NCBI GenBank assembly: GCA_022747635.1
Contig: JAKTNV010000014.1
Span: forward strand, 10,427,110-10,491,109
Length of the DNA stretch: 64,000 nt
Reading direction: 5' to 3'
Origin: Hetaerina americana
Lineage: Eukaryota > Arthropoda > Insecta > Odonata > Calopterygidae
The translations under genes and the position numbers were made by a program. Below are positions 46,032 to 57,387 of this stretch, one piece after another. Numbering within the stretch: position 1 is the first letter of the stretch; every line of letters starts with the position of its first letter. The notes under the pieces were generated by a model, which saw only the letters and a program-made list of their open reading frames with translations, made no database searches and was not told where the DNA came from.

Positions 46032-46296
46032 ACAACTGACTAACCTTTGTGATCACCCGAGGATTCTTACATCTCCACACGGTGACTAACCCACAAACGT
46101 GCGTAGTTCTCCCCCGATTCACGCGCCATAAACGTTACTTTTTCCCTCCCTTCCCTCCGAGCATTGGTTCTGATTCCGCTTCCTACATCCATACCGAGGT
46201 ACTCTCCCGAGCGCGGCCTAGATCCGACTCATGCCACGATGTTTCAACCTTGCGACGCAGGTACACCACCTATTCTCTAAATAATAAAAGCAACTC

Positions 46297-46779
46297 ATGG
46301 GTCCACCCGTGCGTTCAGGAGTTCACCTCACGTCTGTATTAGTCACCAAGGGACGGACGACGTTCGCCAGAATGTTCGCCAGCTTTATGGGCACGTGGGG
46401 CAATGCTGCGCCTCTCGCGGTGCGTCTCATCTTGCTGCACGCGTTCTTGTTGGGGGATAAGGGGCAGGGAGGGTCGCGGAGGTGCGCGTTGGGGAGGAAT
46501 CATGTGATCTCTCCACACTCTCCCTCTCTCTCCCTGTCGCTTCTCGTTCCCGCAGACTCGTCCGCGAAGCATACAGCACCTTGCCTCCCACCTGTCCGCC
46601 GTTCGTTTGCATGTGAGAAGGAGAGGGGGGACCGACAAGGAGCGAGATTTTTTAAGCGAGTGGATATTTCTGTTGTGGAATCAGCCCTCCCTCTCCCCTT
46701 CACCACCACCCCCGAACCTACTCCAACACTTCCTGCTCCAATATTCATTTTGTTCCCATTTCTCAAGGCGACGTCGCAG
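46297..46779 (+). other. Candidate first exon in a CpG-rich patch
   Basis: An ATG at 46297 (MGPPVRSGVHLTSVLVTKGR) opens a frame that is continuous up to and past a consensus splice donor, CGCAG/GTGAGC, at 46779/46780. AT/T-rich, intron-like sequence follows immediately. The patch 46.1-46.78 kb is CpG-dense. The product is low-complexity (Ser/Leu/Pro-rich) and matches nothing I know; opposed frames also exist on the minus strand. Either a 5' (possibly non-coding) exon, or coincidence. Confidence 0.25.
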
Positions 46780-47484
46780 GTGAGCCCTTTTTTCCTATTT
46801 TTTTATTTAACTCACTTCTTGATATCGTATTATGGTCAGAAGTAGAGTTTTATTGTTTCGGATTTGTGGACGTATACGCGTGTGAAAGAGTGAACCAGCC
46901 CCGCCTGTCAACTTATTGTTATGGCGACACACCAACACAGTTCCCTGGAAAAGGCTGCGGAAGCGCATTAAATGAGAAACTTTGTTTCCTACCAAGTGAA
47001 TAATGTTGGAGGGATATCTAAATGAAAATGACAAATAGGGATCTCATTACTTATGGTCAGGAATCGCCTTAAAATCGTATCGAGTATTTGGGAACCTGTA
47101 GGGAAGGATGTAGTTATTGAATCGAATAATTCACTGAAGAAAACTACAAAACATTGAATGTATTACCGGAAAAAAAATGTTCCTTGTTTCGTTGAAAATC
47201 GTCATGAAGAGAAATGAATTATCACACAATGATTTGAAGCCTCGGGTGGGATAAAAGCACGTACTCGCTTATTGGATAAATATAATAAAAGGTATTAATT
47301 TAATTGAGGTGCAGAGGGAATAATCTGGCCCTCCATTACATTATTAGGCGTGAGTAGAACGAGATATTCACGTACATTCAGAAGTTCAGACTGAGCAGAA
47401 TCACCTTAATAATATGAATCACCTCCTGGTGTGTGGAATGGTGTGAAGTCACTCACTGATACACACATCTACAGAATATCCCAT
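46780..47484. other. No feature seen
   Basis: AT-rich, intron- or intergenic-like sequence. Confidence 0.4.
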
Positions 47485-47600
47485 AATACTATCTACATCA
47501 ACACAGTGCCCTGCAAGCCGCCGTAAGGTTGTGGCGGAGGGTGTTAGAACAGCAGTCATGGATGTGCAATCACATTTCGGGAGAAGTCACTTCAACTGAA
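47485..47600 (-). repeat. CR1-like LINE 3' end
   Basis: CTATCTACATCAACACAGTG, CCCTGCAAGCCGCCGTAAGG, TTGTGGCGGAGGGTGTTAGA and ACAGCAGTCATGGATG. Confidence 0.75.
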
Positions 47601-48427
47601 GTAATCATGGTGACAAATTCAAGTCGTAAATTGTCCATTTGGAGAGGAGATATGAATTCTCTGAGCGCCAGTGCTGACAACTCATTTATCCATGTTTCAA
47701 AAGAGTAAACACGAATCACAGTGGACACTTCTTGAAAATACAATATTCTTAGCGTTCAATAACAGTAGGTACAGTGTTTTGTTGAAAACATTTTATAAGA
47801 CTAATATTATTCACCATATGTCATACCTACAGCGAATGGAATCCAATTTCGCACGGCTCACTTTATCAAGTTCCAAGCACTGTTTATACTTGCCAGATGA
47901 TATATAACTTATAAATATATTTACCCCCCCCCCCCGGAAAAATACTTTAAGTCTAATTAGATTTAACTGATGGAAAGGATATTTCGCTAAATTATAATAT
48001 ATCTGCATTACTAAAAATAAGATTAAAAATTGCCACGGTACAATAATACATTCATATGAGTATGCCGATTCATGAAAGTATTAAATAAATAAATATTATG
48101 AATAACCTACCTAGTAAACATAAATTACTGCAATTCCGTTAGTTTTCAAAATTTACTGACATTAATTCACTTGCCGTTATATTTTGTTAAGAGGGTTAAA
48201 AGGAGTGAGGAGCAGGGGAGGAAGTCAGTCAGTCCGTTCTCATTTCACGGAATTATCGACAGTGAAGATACAGAGAACGAAAGTACTCAGTATCAAAGTA
48301 GTTCGTTAAGAGGAGAGTATCAATTATCTATTCCACTTGCGCATACCCCCCGTGGTGGCCACTTCCTGGGCAATTTGTAAATAAAGAAGTTTCATTTGGT
48401 AGGATGTAGGCAGTTTTCTCTAGCAAG
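47601..48427. other. No feature seen
   Basis: AT-rich. A homopolymer of about 12 C lies near 47924-47935. Confidence 0.5.
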
Positions 48428-48605
48428 TTTGATCTACATCTAAATTGTACTCTGCAAGCCTCCCCTATGGTATTTGGCAAGGGGGTGATTCCACCCATGG
48501 ATGAAATATTAAAATTAAGTTTTTTTTTATTGTTAACTAAAATAAATTTGACAACTAATTCAAATAATGTTGATCATGATATCTACAGGTACATGTACTA
48601 CTGAA
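48428..48605 (-). repeat. LINE-B 3' end
   Basis: TTGATCTACATCTAAATTGT, ACTCTGCAAGCCTCCCCTAT, TTTGGCAAGGGGGTGATTCC, AACTAATTCAAATAATGTTG and ATCTACAGGTACATGTACTA. Confidence 0.8.
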
Positions 48606-51139
48606 TTTAACTGAGATCTAAGAGAGGGGATGTTAATAAAAAAAGGAAATAAACTAAGACTGGATGAGATAATAAACAACATACTAGCTTGCTTGTAGTG
48701 AAGAAAGAAAAATACTTTATCCCCCCATATCTTGGTCGGATACAGCTTTTACTTGCTACGTAGTCGTTTGCGGTCTTTTACCGTGTCTTGCCTCGTGTTT
48801 TCTCGCTACCTGGCAAAGCGTAGTGAGAGAGAGAGAGAGAGAATGTGTGGAAGAAGGAGAGGCAGGTATTATGAAGAGTAGAGTGGAGAAAGGGTTTTAG
48901 TGGGAGACTTAAGGAAAGCACTTGGATTGAGGGGAGGGCGAGTGGGGAGGGTGACTTCGCGGACACGACGTGGGCAAAGGGCGCTCGGGCCATAGGAATG
49001 CCGGACTTTTCTCGATAGTCAAGCTCCCTCACCCTCTCTTTCCCACCCACCCCCCCGGCTCCCCCCTCACGCCGATCGCCCCTGTCATTACTCATTTTTC
49101 GCCAGCTCATCAATTGCAATTAGTTCCCCCCTCTCTAGTGGCGCTCCCAACCGTCGGGGAAGTGGACTATCGCGGAAAGGGACGGGGAGGGAAGGCGCGC
49201 ATGCATGTCAAGGATGAAAACTCGGGAGATGCAAAGGGGGAGGATTATTTAAAAAAAAAAGGAGTTCGAAGGAGGGAAGGATTGAAAATGAAAATTGATG
49301 TACTCCTTAAATGGTTATGCGCTTATTAATTCGATCCGAAGGCCTCGTTATCCCTCTCATTCGTATGGCTATATTTTTAAGCCCCTTTTTTAAGTTCATC
49401 GGCGGGTCTAAATATGGCGTGTTTATGGGACCGTGTGCATTTTTTCCGTTCGCTGGAATGATCTCTTGCCGCCGTTTGTTTTTGCCTGCGCAGTCGTCGT
49501 CGCTCTGTAGGAATTCGCACGGATCGCTTTTTCACCTGTTGAATTACGTAGAGGAACCTGTTGTGAGGAGAGACAGAAGAGGAGGAGAGAGTTTTTACTT
49601 CCACATACAACCCAAAAAACTATATCATTTCATTTCCCTTATCAATTAGTGTGTCTGTTTAAATCCATCCATGCCGTCCTAAAGGAAAAAAAATCCTGAA
49701 TATATTTCACATCCATTTTAACGGCCGGTTTTTTTCATTTTTAATTAAAAATATAATTTCTCACATACTAGGTCTGTACATGCTATTAATTTTGTCTTCG
49801 TTAATTTTTTACTTCAGTAATTTTACACTTTTCACATTGCATTTATCGGGCCCATTTTGCGGAATTCAGCGTCCTCCTGGTTGTTGATATCTTCGTTTGT
49901 ACAGAATTTTATAATGGCTGATCCATAATTTGTCGAATTCGACTTACTTTTCGTTACTACCCGCATAGTTTCAGGTTTAACTTTGCGGAAAATTTCCATA
50001 TTGGAAACAAATTCACTATACTATATGTACAATAAAATGTACTGTAAAATAAATTACGCTGCCATCGTGGAAATCAAAATTGTTAACTATGATTTCTCTC
50101 GTTTCACTCCTCGTTGTTGATAGTTTCGTTTGTGCGCAATCTTATAAATACAGTTAAGCTGGTAAATATTTTTTTATGATTGCATTTGAATGGGCTTTTG
50201 GTTTAAAATACTTTAACTGCAATCATGGTATTTCTTTTGAGGTACTCATGAATTAACTTTTAGCTTTGAGAAATGGAACCCTGGAAGGTGAAAGGTTATT
50301 TTTGGAAGTTCAAAAACTTGACAGACGGAATAATTTTGACCTATTACCGAGAGAAGTGCATTCGCATTGTTCCAATCAATTCTCCCCCAGATACAGATGG
50401 CCTGCAGAACGACATTACTTATTTGGTAAGGACCCAAAAAATGAAAGGAGCAATTGCATATTTTTTGGTCCCATGAGATCCGCGTGAATGTAATACATGC
50501 CTTCGTAATCGCGCGCGATTTTGAATTCTCGAGAGAGCCTACGGTCGTAGTGTGAGAACACGTTGGTCGTTGGGTTGCGTTCGTGCCATTATCATTTAGA
50601 AAGCTGGCGACTTCTTCCGGCGCGAAACGTTTCGTCGAGGGAATGGGGGTACGGGGTCCCGACAATAACCAGGACGAAGACCGGCACCCGAGGAAATATT
50701 TTCCCATCAACCTGTTGCAATCTGCCTCGTTCCCCTTTATCTTTTACCCATATTTCTGATGCCACCCCCTGAGAAATTTTCTCTACAGAATGGTTTTTCT
50801 TAACCATGGGAGTTGACCCGAGAACCGTGGTCCTACTTCTGCCAACTTGCTACACGTGGGTGAAATGTACGTGCGTATTATGTGCGATACTAAAATCCCC
50901 GGAAGGAAATTTTACGGCTTTTCTAATTAGTGGACGTCTTCCCCTGAGATATTCTAGTCAACCCACTTGATGTATTTATTCCTTTTTGATTTAAATGCGT
51001 GTAATCAATGGCATGACTCTTAGTGGTAAAAATTAATATCACTAAATACGTATTGCATTTATTTTCAAACAAAAATGGCGTAAATCATCGAAACCATTTT
51101 AATTCTTCGTGTTTTGTCATTTAGGAACAGTTCCTCCTC
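48606..51139. other. No supported gene; CpG-rich patch
   Basis: A (GA)n run at 48824-48841 leads into a CpG-rich patch (about 48.88-49.22 kb) with opposed open frames on both strands. 49.3-51.1 kb is unassigned; the 154-codon frame 50246-50710 (-) matches nothing I know. Confidence 0.4.
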
Positions 51140-51510
51140 ATCAGACTCGAGCAAGCGAGACTTATGCTTTGAGAAAGGTTCAAAACACCCAAGCTTAACG
51201 GTGATGCAAAGGGAATTATTGTAACCCCACATTATATGGTCGGGTTAGACCACAAAGATAAGATAATGGAATAAGAATAGTGTACAGAGAGGTGTAAATA
51301 TTCATTCCTCGGTCGACAAGGAATCATAATAACAACCAAATCGAATCAATGTTGCTAGAAACACAAACCAGATTAAACGCTGTTTAGACATCTCGTACGG
51401 TCGTAGGTACATGTGCTTCTATGTATTAATTGCTTGTACATTTATTTGAATTTGGTTGAGTCAAAATAGATTTTGCAAGAATATATACGTATGTAGGTGT
51501 GGATTAGTAG
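51140..51510 (+). repeat. CR1-like LINE RT C-terminus and part of 3' UTR
   Basis: Plus-strand coding remnants include the equivalents of ARLRF-LRKVQN, a PTLYGRVRPQR-like segment and FIPRSTRNHN (degenerate FFPRTIRNHN) near 51160-51330, followed by a 3' UTR collinear with 42.0-42.15 kb (GTAGGTACATGTGC, GAATATATACGTATGTAGG). It ends in a (CA)n/(TA)n array before the GC-rich tail. Confidence 0.65.
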
Positions 51511-51527
51511 GTCTACACTCACACATA

Positions 51528-51539
51528 CACACACACACA

Positions 51540-51613
<74 letters not shown>

Positions 51614-51650
51614 CACACACATATATATTTATATATACATACACACACTC
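51528..51650. repeat. Compound (CA)n/(TA)n microsatellite
   Basis: CA runs, a long uninterrupted TA run (about 51551-51606), CA again and interrupted TA. The end of the array forms part of the inverted-repeat arm below. Confidence 0.9.
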
Positions 51651-51769
51651 ATTCGCATAGAAATAGATATAAGGAAAAGGGATAGGACTGTGTTCGTCCT
51701 TTATGTGTGTTCCTATCCCTTTTCCTTATATCTATTTCTATGTGAATGAGTGTGTGTATGTATATATAA

Positions 51770-51797
<28 letters not shown>
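51601..51797. repeat. Long inverted repeat, arms about 87 nt, 23-nt loop
   Basis: The left arm 51601-51687 and right arm 51711-51797 pair almost perfectly; the clear mismatch is GCG versus GTG at the boundary of the unique part. The unique core of each arm is ATAGAAATAGATATAAGGAA + AAGGGATAGGA. The outer part is low-complexity TA/CA. The loop 51688-51710 reads CTGTGTTCGTCCTTTATGTG + TGT. Confidence 0.9.
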
Positions 51798-52145
<348 letters not shown>

Positions 52146-52156
52146 TATATATATAA

Positions 52157-52220
52157 CACACATAAAGGACGAACACAGTCCTATCCCTTTTCCTTATATC
52201 TATTTCTATGTGAATGAGTA
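52157..52220 (+). repeat. Third copy of the inverted-repeat unit, loop flipped
   Basis: The right-arm core (CCTATCCCTTTTCCTTATAT) is preceded by the loop sequence in the opposite orientation (ACACATAAAGGACGAACACA) compared with 51688-51710. Confidence 0.85.
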
Positions 52221-52279
52221 TTTGTTCGCCGTTTGGCGGGATTTCTTGTTTGAATGTGTGTGTGTATATATATATAGTC

Positions 52280-52448
52280 TCACGGACGTGAATAATAATG
52301 TATATGAAGTTAGCACTAGTGGACAAAGACAAAAAGGCAGAAGCACACAAAACAGAAAAGAAACTCACTAGGTTTCGAATTTTCGGTGGTCCACACCATC
52401 TTTCTCAAGGAAGAGGAGGACTGAGATCTGTCATTCCCTTCCTTGAGA
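52280..52448 (-). repeat. Possible Penelope-like/hammerhead-type repeat tail
   Basis: On the minus strand AAAGATGGTGTGGACCACCG is followed by AAAATTCGAAACCTAGTGAG. GGTG/CACC forms a short stem flanked by a GA-rich 5' side and CGAAA, like a degenerate hammerhead core of the kind that ends Penelope-like elements. A perfect 11-bp stem (52403-52413 with 52438-52448) lies beside it. No RT or GIY-YIG coding part is present. Confidence 0.35.
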
Positions 52449-52465
52449 ATATACATATATATGTG

Positions 52466-52568
52466 TATATAAATACTATATTTATAATATAAATACTATA
52501 TATATAATATAAATACTATATATATAAATATAAATACTGTATATATAAATATAAATACTGTATATTTA
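52466..52568. repeat. AT-rich minisatellite, period 20-21 bp, ~5 units
   Basis: Units of the form TATAAATACTATATATATAA, with an A-to-G change (TACTG) in the last two. Confidence 0.85.
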
Positions 52569-52579
52569 TTTAAATCACG

Positions 52580-52680
52580 AATTATTAAGCCCAAATGCGT
52601 GTGAAATTCACACGTCAGGGTGGGGGAGTGAGTTCCCTTCCGGGTGTAACCAAGCGGGCGTATCGTGGGGGCGGAAAGCA
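52580..52680 (-). repeat. SINE1 body fragment
   Basis: GTGTGAAATTCACACGTCAG, GGTGGGGGAGTGAGTTCCCT then TCCGGGTGTAACCA follow the SINE1 body in minus sense. The head is absent. Confidence 0.6.
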
Positions 52681-52754
52681 CTGAATGTTGCTTGTCTAGG
52701 TGGCAGTAGAATTACCCCTTCTTACTTTCCAAGTTCTAGGTTTTACGTAATTGG

Positions 52755-52982
52755 ATACATTTTTTACTGCATTCTAAGGAGCATGCGTTTGTTAGTCGAT
52801 GGAATATGTATTTGAATGCGTATAAGTTGAAAGGGTATTTGTATGAATATATACGCCACTCTGGGTGTAGATTTGCATGGATGTGTTGATATTTATAGTG
52901 GTCTTGTCCTCTTTCGCGGGTGGTATCCTAACGCCCCCCAACGCACGTCCTTGCAGAGGCTTGCGGGGTATTAGTTAGATAT
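52755..52982 (+). repeat. LINE-A-like 3' UTR and tail
   Basis: GGAATATGTATTTGAATGCG, ATGAATATATACGCCACTCT, GGTGGTATCCTAACGCCCCC, CGTCCTTGCAGAGGCTTGCG and GGTATTAGTTAGATATGG. The tail runs straight into (TA)n. Confidence 0.8.
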
Positions 52983-53043
<61 letters not shown>

Positions 53044-53045
53044 TG
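52983..53045. repeat. (TA)n(CA)n microsatellite
   Basis: Directly continuous with the LINE tail before it. Confidence 0.95.
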
Positions 53046-53064
53046 TATTCATGTATATATTTCT

Positions 53065-53135
53065 CCTTTTCCCAGAGGAAGGTGATTTGGCGCCGAAAAT
53101 TTGGCATACGTGTGATTGTCCTTTTTTATGTGTTT
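53065..53135 (+). repeat. Second hammerhead-like tail motif
   Basis: CAGAGGAAGGTGATTTGGCG followed by CCGAAAATTTGGCATACG has the same layout as the motif at 52.4 kb (GGTG stem, CGCCGAAA). It is bounded by microsatellites on both sides. Confidence 0.3.
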
Positions 53136-53138
<3 letters not shown>

Positions 53139-53191
<53 letters not shown>

Positions 53192-53211
53192 ATATATATA
53201 TATATATTTTG

Positions 53212-53246
<35 letters not shown>

Positions 53247-53260
53247 AATATATATATGGT
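53139..53260. repeat. Interrupted (TA)n microsatellite
   Basis: TA runs separated by TTGA, TTTTGA, TTTA and TTAA. Confidence 0.95.
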
Positions 53261-54207
53261 AAAATTTGCTCAATAAAAACCATTGGAAGCCAGTAATATC
53301 ATATACTTTGCGACTGACGCAACTTGAACTCGTTAAAAAAACGCATGATTGGTGAATCATCCTAGCCCTGATTAATGTGAGGAATCATTCGTCATAAATA
53401 ATGGACTGTAAGCAGCCGGTGCCTCGCGTTGAATGCATGTAGAGGGAGTGGTTATTCTTTGTCAGTAGGCGTTGCCAATGAAACAATTTTCATCATAAGT
53501 GTTTGTGCTCGCATTTTAATAATAGAATATATTTATTCTTACGAGCCAGATTGAGAAATCGTAGGTTAGTCTGTTTCAGGAATCAAATTCGTGGAACATT
53601 TTAAAAAGCTAATATTTAAACAGTTTGAAGACCGAGAAAAATGCTAAAAAAATATTTTAATATTTTGATAACATACTAAAATTTAAATAAATTGTTTCGA
53701 AAATACTTTTACATGTATGAAAATAGCGAGAACCTCAATAGACCTGGCGCACAGATATTACCAAACTTTCTTTTTCCATAAATCGCTCATATGGCATTAT
53801 GCATCGTTCATGAACTTGACGATGACCATTGAAAGTTTCCTGATTGCGAAATAGGACATATCTTCGTTTACATCAACTTTTAGGGACGCTCGTCAGCTAA
53901 AATGGGCGATGTAAGGAATTTCTTCGAATGCGGACCTACATGAGTCCTCACAGTGGGAGCTAATCCTTTCCCTAGCGCAGCTTTACAGAGTGACTCACTT
54001 CGAGGTGCCCCGTCATTGGTTCGCACCCGCCTCCTTGGTGGTTAGAACATTTGGGAATGTCGGTTCGGAGGTTTCTTTTGCCGTCTCATGATTTGTCGCC
54101 GATTTGGTAATTTCCGTACACCCACCTCGTCATAAGTTTAAACTTCCGCTGGTGGTGCCGCCCCATATTCCTTCGACCTGGGTAGAAACTATCAGTCTGT
54201 CATAGAT
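53261..54207. other. No feature seen
   Basis: AT-rich sequence, no recognised content. Confidence 0.5.
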
Positions 54208-54620
54208 CTACATGGCGCCCTGTATAACACCACTAGGGTGTTTGGCAGGGGGAGTACTTGAATCTGTTGTTGACTATGTACATTTCTCTTATTGAAGAAT
54301 TTTATTTATTGACAAGAAACTTAATTTTTTATGTTGTATGCCTGGTTTTGAGTCCATCCCTTGCAATGCATCCTAGCGGTGGCTTTCTGGGTACTATGTA
54401 GAAGTACCCCTTATACCTCCGCTTGGACGTGTGGTAGGGGTTGGTAGGGAACAGCAATACATGCACAAAATATTAGCTCTTATGCATTTATACATTAGCT
54501 TTTGAGAAAATACTCGCACACAGATGTTCAAACATGAGTATGTACATCATGGAATATTGGTCGGTGATGACTAATCATTGAATTTCGATTTATTTTCATG
54601 ATCCCAGAAAATACGTAGTA
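54208..54620 (-). repeat. Two degenerate CR1-like LINE 3' ends
   Basis: 54208-54265: GATCTACATGGCGCCCTGTA with GTGTTTGGCAGGGGGAG. 54398-54620: TAGAAGTACCCCTTATACCT, CCGCTTGGACGTGTGGTAGG, then a 3' UTR-like stretch. A weak plus-sense tail (ATGCATCCTAGCGGTGGCTT) lies between them at about 54365-54405. Confidence 0.5.
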
Positions 54621-55454
54621 GTATCTAACGATCGGCCAATTTAGTCCTTGCCTGGAAAATCATGATGCTATTATTGCAGTGGCGATGTTTGTTACGGATC
54701 GCTTAATTATAAAAGGTGATAGGCATACAATAAGGATATACTGTATATTGTGCCGATTTTCGTCCCGATATTCCGGGAATTAGTCCAAGTTGTTGTAGAG
54801 TATCACGCGGGTTTATCCCCGTACCCGAAGGCGTTAGTTAAGGAGAGTATTTGCAGAAAAACAAGACTTCTTTCGGAAGCTCATCACTCAGATAGGTCAT
54901 TTGTTCAGGTTTAAACAAAATAATGTTTCCAAGTTTCTTATGGCTAAGGATACCAGGGAATCTATCTAAACCTACGCTATACCCTGCGATCCTCGAAAGC
55001 GACTAGTGGCGGCCGGTCGAAAGGAAAAAGTTAATGTTATGGATGCACTAGGGGAGGAAGTGGTGCATTTATTGATCTGGGATAACTTTAGCTCCTCTGG
55101 AAGTGGGATAGATGGGGTAGAATGATCGCGACTTATTTCTTGTTATCAATCTTTTTATTGTGATCGAATTAATAGAATTTAGTGCCGAGCAAGTAGTATT
55201 TATGTGTCTCCAATTGTATTGTTTCATGATGGAGACCAAAATACAACTGGTTGAAGTCCAATAACCTCGATTATTACGTTTTTTTGCAAAGTTTACAAAT
55301 ATTTAAAAGCAGTTTGTTAAGATGCCGAGAAATATTTTTGTCCATGCCGATATTCCTCCACGGAGAAACCTGGTCGTAAACAAGCACAACCGTACCTGAA
55401 AATCGCCAATGAAATAACTTAATTAAATGAAAGTTAGTATTTTAGTAATTTTAC
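54621..55454. other. No feature seen
   Basis: No recognised content. Confidence 0.5.
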
Positions 55455-55510
55455 TCAGCAATCCACCCCTAGGGTGTGTGGCAGGGTGTGAATACACTCC
55501 GGACTAATTT
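55455..55510 (-). repeat. LINE-B 3'-end fragment
   Basis: CAGCAATCCACCCCTAGGGT and GTGTGGCAGGGTGTGAATAC. Confidence 0.5.
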
Positions 55511-55829
55511 AGATCCCGAGGTAAATATGCATTTGTGTTCATTTCCTTTTTTAGTGGAAATGGACGCCTAGTCAATTTTACTCGGTATTTTTCAAGTGGC
55601 GACTGTCTGTCGAACCTATAAGGTGATTTCGTTTTAATAGGGAAAATGGTATTTGTGGAAGGAGATCGCCAATTAGATGAAAATATATTTCGGTATAGGT
55701 GAGCGCATTTCATTGGAAAATGACCGCGGACGTCAATCTCTTCCCCCAAATTGAAGCGGCCTCATGCGGAATCCCCGACAAAGTTTGCGCCCCCAATATG
55801 TCACCGTTTCCGTTCCAAAGAAACGGAAT

Positions 55830-57387
55830 TAAACAAGTGTCCGAAGCGCGCGCATGTTGTGAGCCCCTGGCCACATGATTCCTCATTCAAACTATTGCGC
55901 GTCTCCGGATGAGAGGAAGGAAAAAAAAGCATGATACGCAATCGCGCATGCGCGCACGACGCTGAAACTTTTTTTCAAAATTTTATCCATCCGTCTCCGC
56001 CGCCGATTTTCCCTCACCATTCACAACTCGACGCATGCGCAGTACTAGTTTCCCGAGAGACGCACGCTCGCTCACTCGAAAAACTCGCTCTGGAGGAGGG
56101 ATAGCGTGTCCGAGCGGTGAGTCATCCGTTTGGCTGTGAAGCAAAACCCAGCGTCCTCACCCCCTTCTCCGACTACCCCTCCACCGACCGTCACTTCCCC
56201 TCCACCCCCCTCCAAGAACTCTTCCTCTTCTGCTGGATGGAGGCCGTAGCTCTTCAGTGTGGCCAGCGTTGTCGAGGAGAACGGGAGGTTACTGGCGTGA
56301 TCGCAACTTCTTATCGTCGCGGAACCGGACGGGCGTGAGCTGTACACGCACGCAGTTGTGTGCCATAGCTTAGACGCGAGTGCTCTGTTTCTTTTCCGGG
56401 AGTTCTCGATTCTTCAACGCATGGACCTGGATACCATGCCGGACTCCTGAGAAGTTTTAATTTCACGGGAAAGAAAGAAAAAATATATTCAGAAGAACAT
56501 TTCGTCCGGATATTTCTGTGACATTATATGCTGCCCTGTTTGGCCAGTCTTCCGTGTGGAGGGGTTTTGTTTTGATTGTTTCTTCAAGTCGATCGACGTG
56601 CAAAGGCGGGACGGACCAAACTGTTGTCATCCTCTTAAGGAGTCGCGTGTTCAATCTGTCGAAACGTCCACGCGTTGAATTCTTGTGGCGGAAGTGGAGG
56701 AGTTAAATTGTTTGTTGCTGCCATGGATATTTTCGTCGCCGATCGTCGGTAGTTTGGTTAATTCACTTCGGTTCGCTCTTCGTTCCTCCGTCCAGCGGAC
56801 GCTCAAACTGCTGACCCCGAGCAACCAAAGGAGACCTTTTTTATTCTCTTCTTCGGAGGACCGGCACTCGTTATTTTTCCAAGTGTGCTCTCTCCGTTCT
56901 TGTGTTTGTGCGCTTTCGGTGTGTTGGCCCTTGGGGACCTGCGAAAACTCTTCGTCTCTCTACCTCTTGGAATATTAGAAAGTGTCGGGAAAGTTCGCGT
57001 CGTTGGCAAGGCGTTCGTTCCTCAAGACTTGCCCTCACCCCTCTCGCGGTCTTCCAGTCGCTTGTGAGTTAAGCACCGAAACAAAAAGTTCCGATTGAAG
57101 AGGAGGAGGGGTCCCTGTTACCAAGCTGTCTCCGTCGGTAGCATGCGTGGGGCCGGTAGCCCAGTCCTCTTGTCCTGATAAGCGCCGTATGCTCGTGGAA
57201 GGAGAGGCGGGCGTCCCGGCGACGGAGGCTGAAGGCTCCGTTGGTAAGGCAACCTCTCTCCGGAGGAAGAGGATGAGGAGGGAAGGTGCACCATTTCTTT
57301 TCCTGAGGATCGCCCCTCAACTCCCGCTATGGGGTTCCGGCGACGGCGGAGGAGGCGGCGGTGGTGGTAGCGAAAATGGGAGAGGAG
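55830..57387 (+). promoter_or_regulatory. CpG-rich island, candidate promoter and 5' exon
   Basis: A long CpG-dense, repeat-free domain. It holds a perfect GCGCATGCGC palindrome (55944-55953) and a second GCATGCGC (56033-56040), the core bound by NRF-1/Ewg-type activators. Near its end a frame (57189 on, MLVEGEAGVPATEAEGSVGK..., later a run of eight Gly in WGSGDG-SENGRG) reaches a strong donor, GGAG/GTAAGG, at 57387/57388. Several short upstream ATG frames precede it. A 5' exon of a plus-strand gene whose body lies downstream is the simplest reading. No protein family is recognised and no TSS is demonstrated. Confidence 0.4.
55944..55953. promoter_or_regulatory. NRF-1/Ewg-type palindrome
   Basis: GCGCATGCGC in TCGCGCATGCGCGCAC is an exact palindromic core of the YGCGCATGCGCR activator site. 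The flanking base on the left is C and on the right G, fitting the consensus. Confidence 0.5.
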
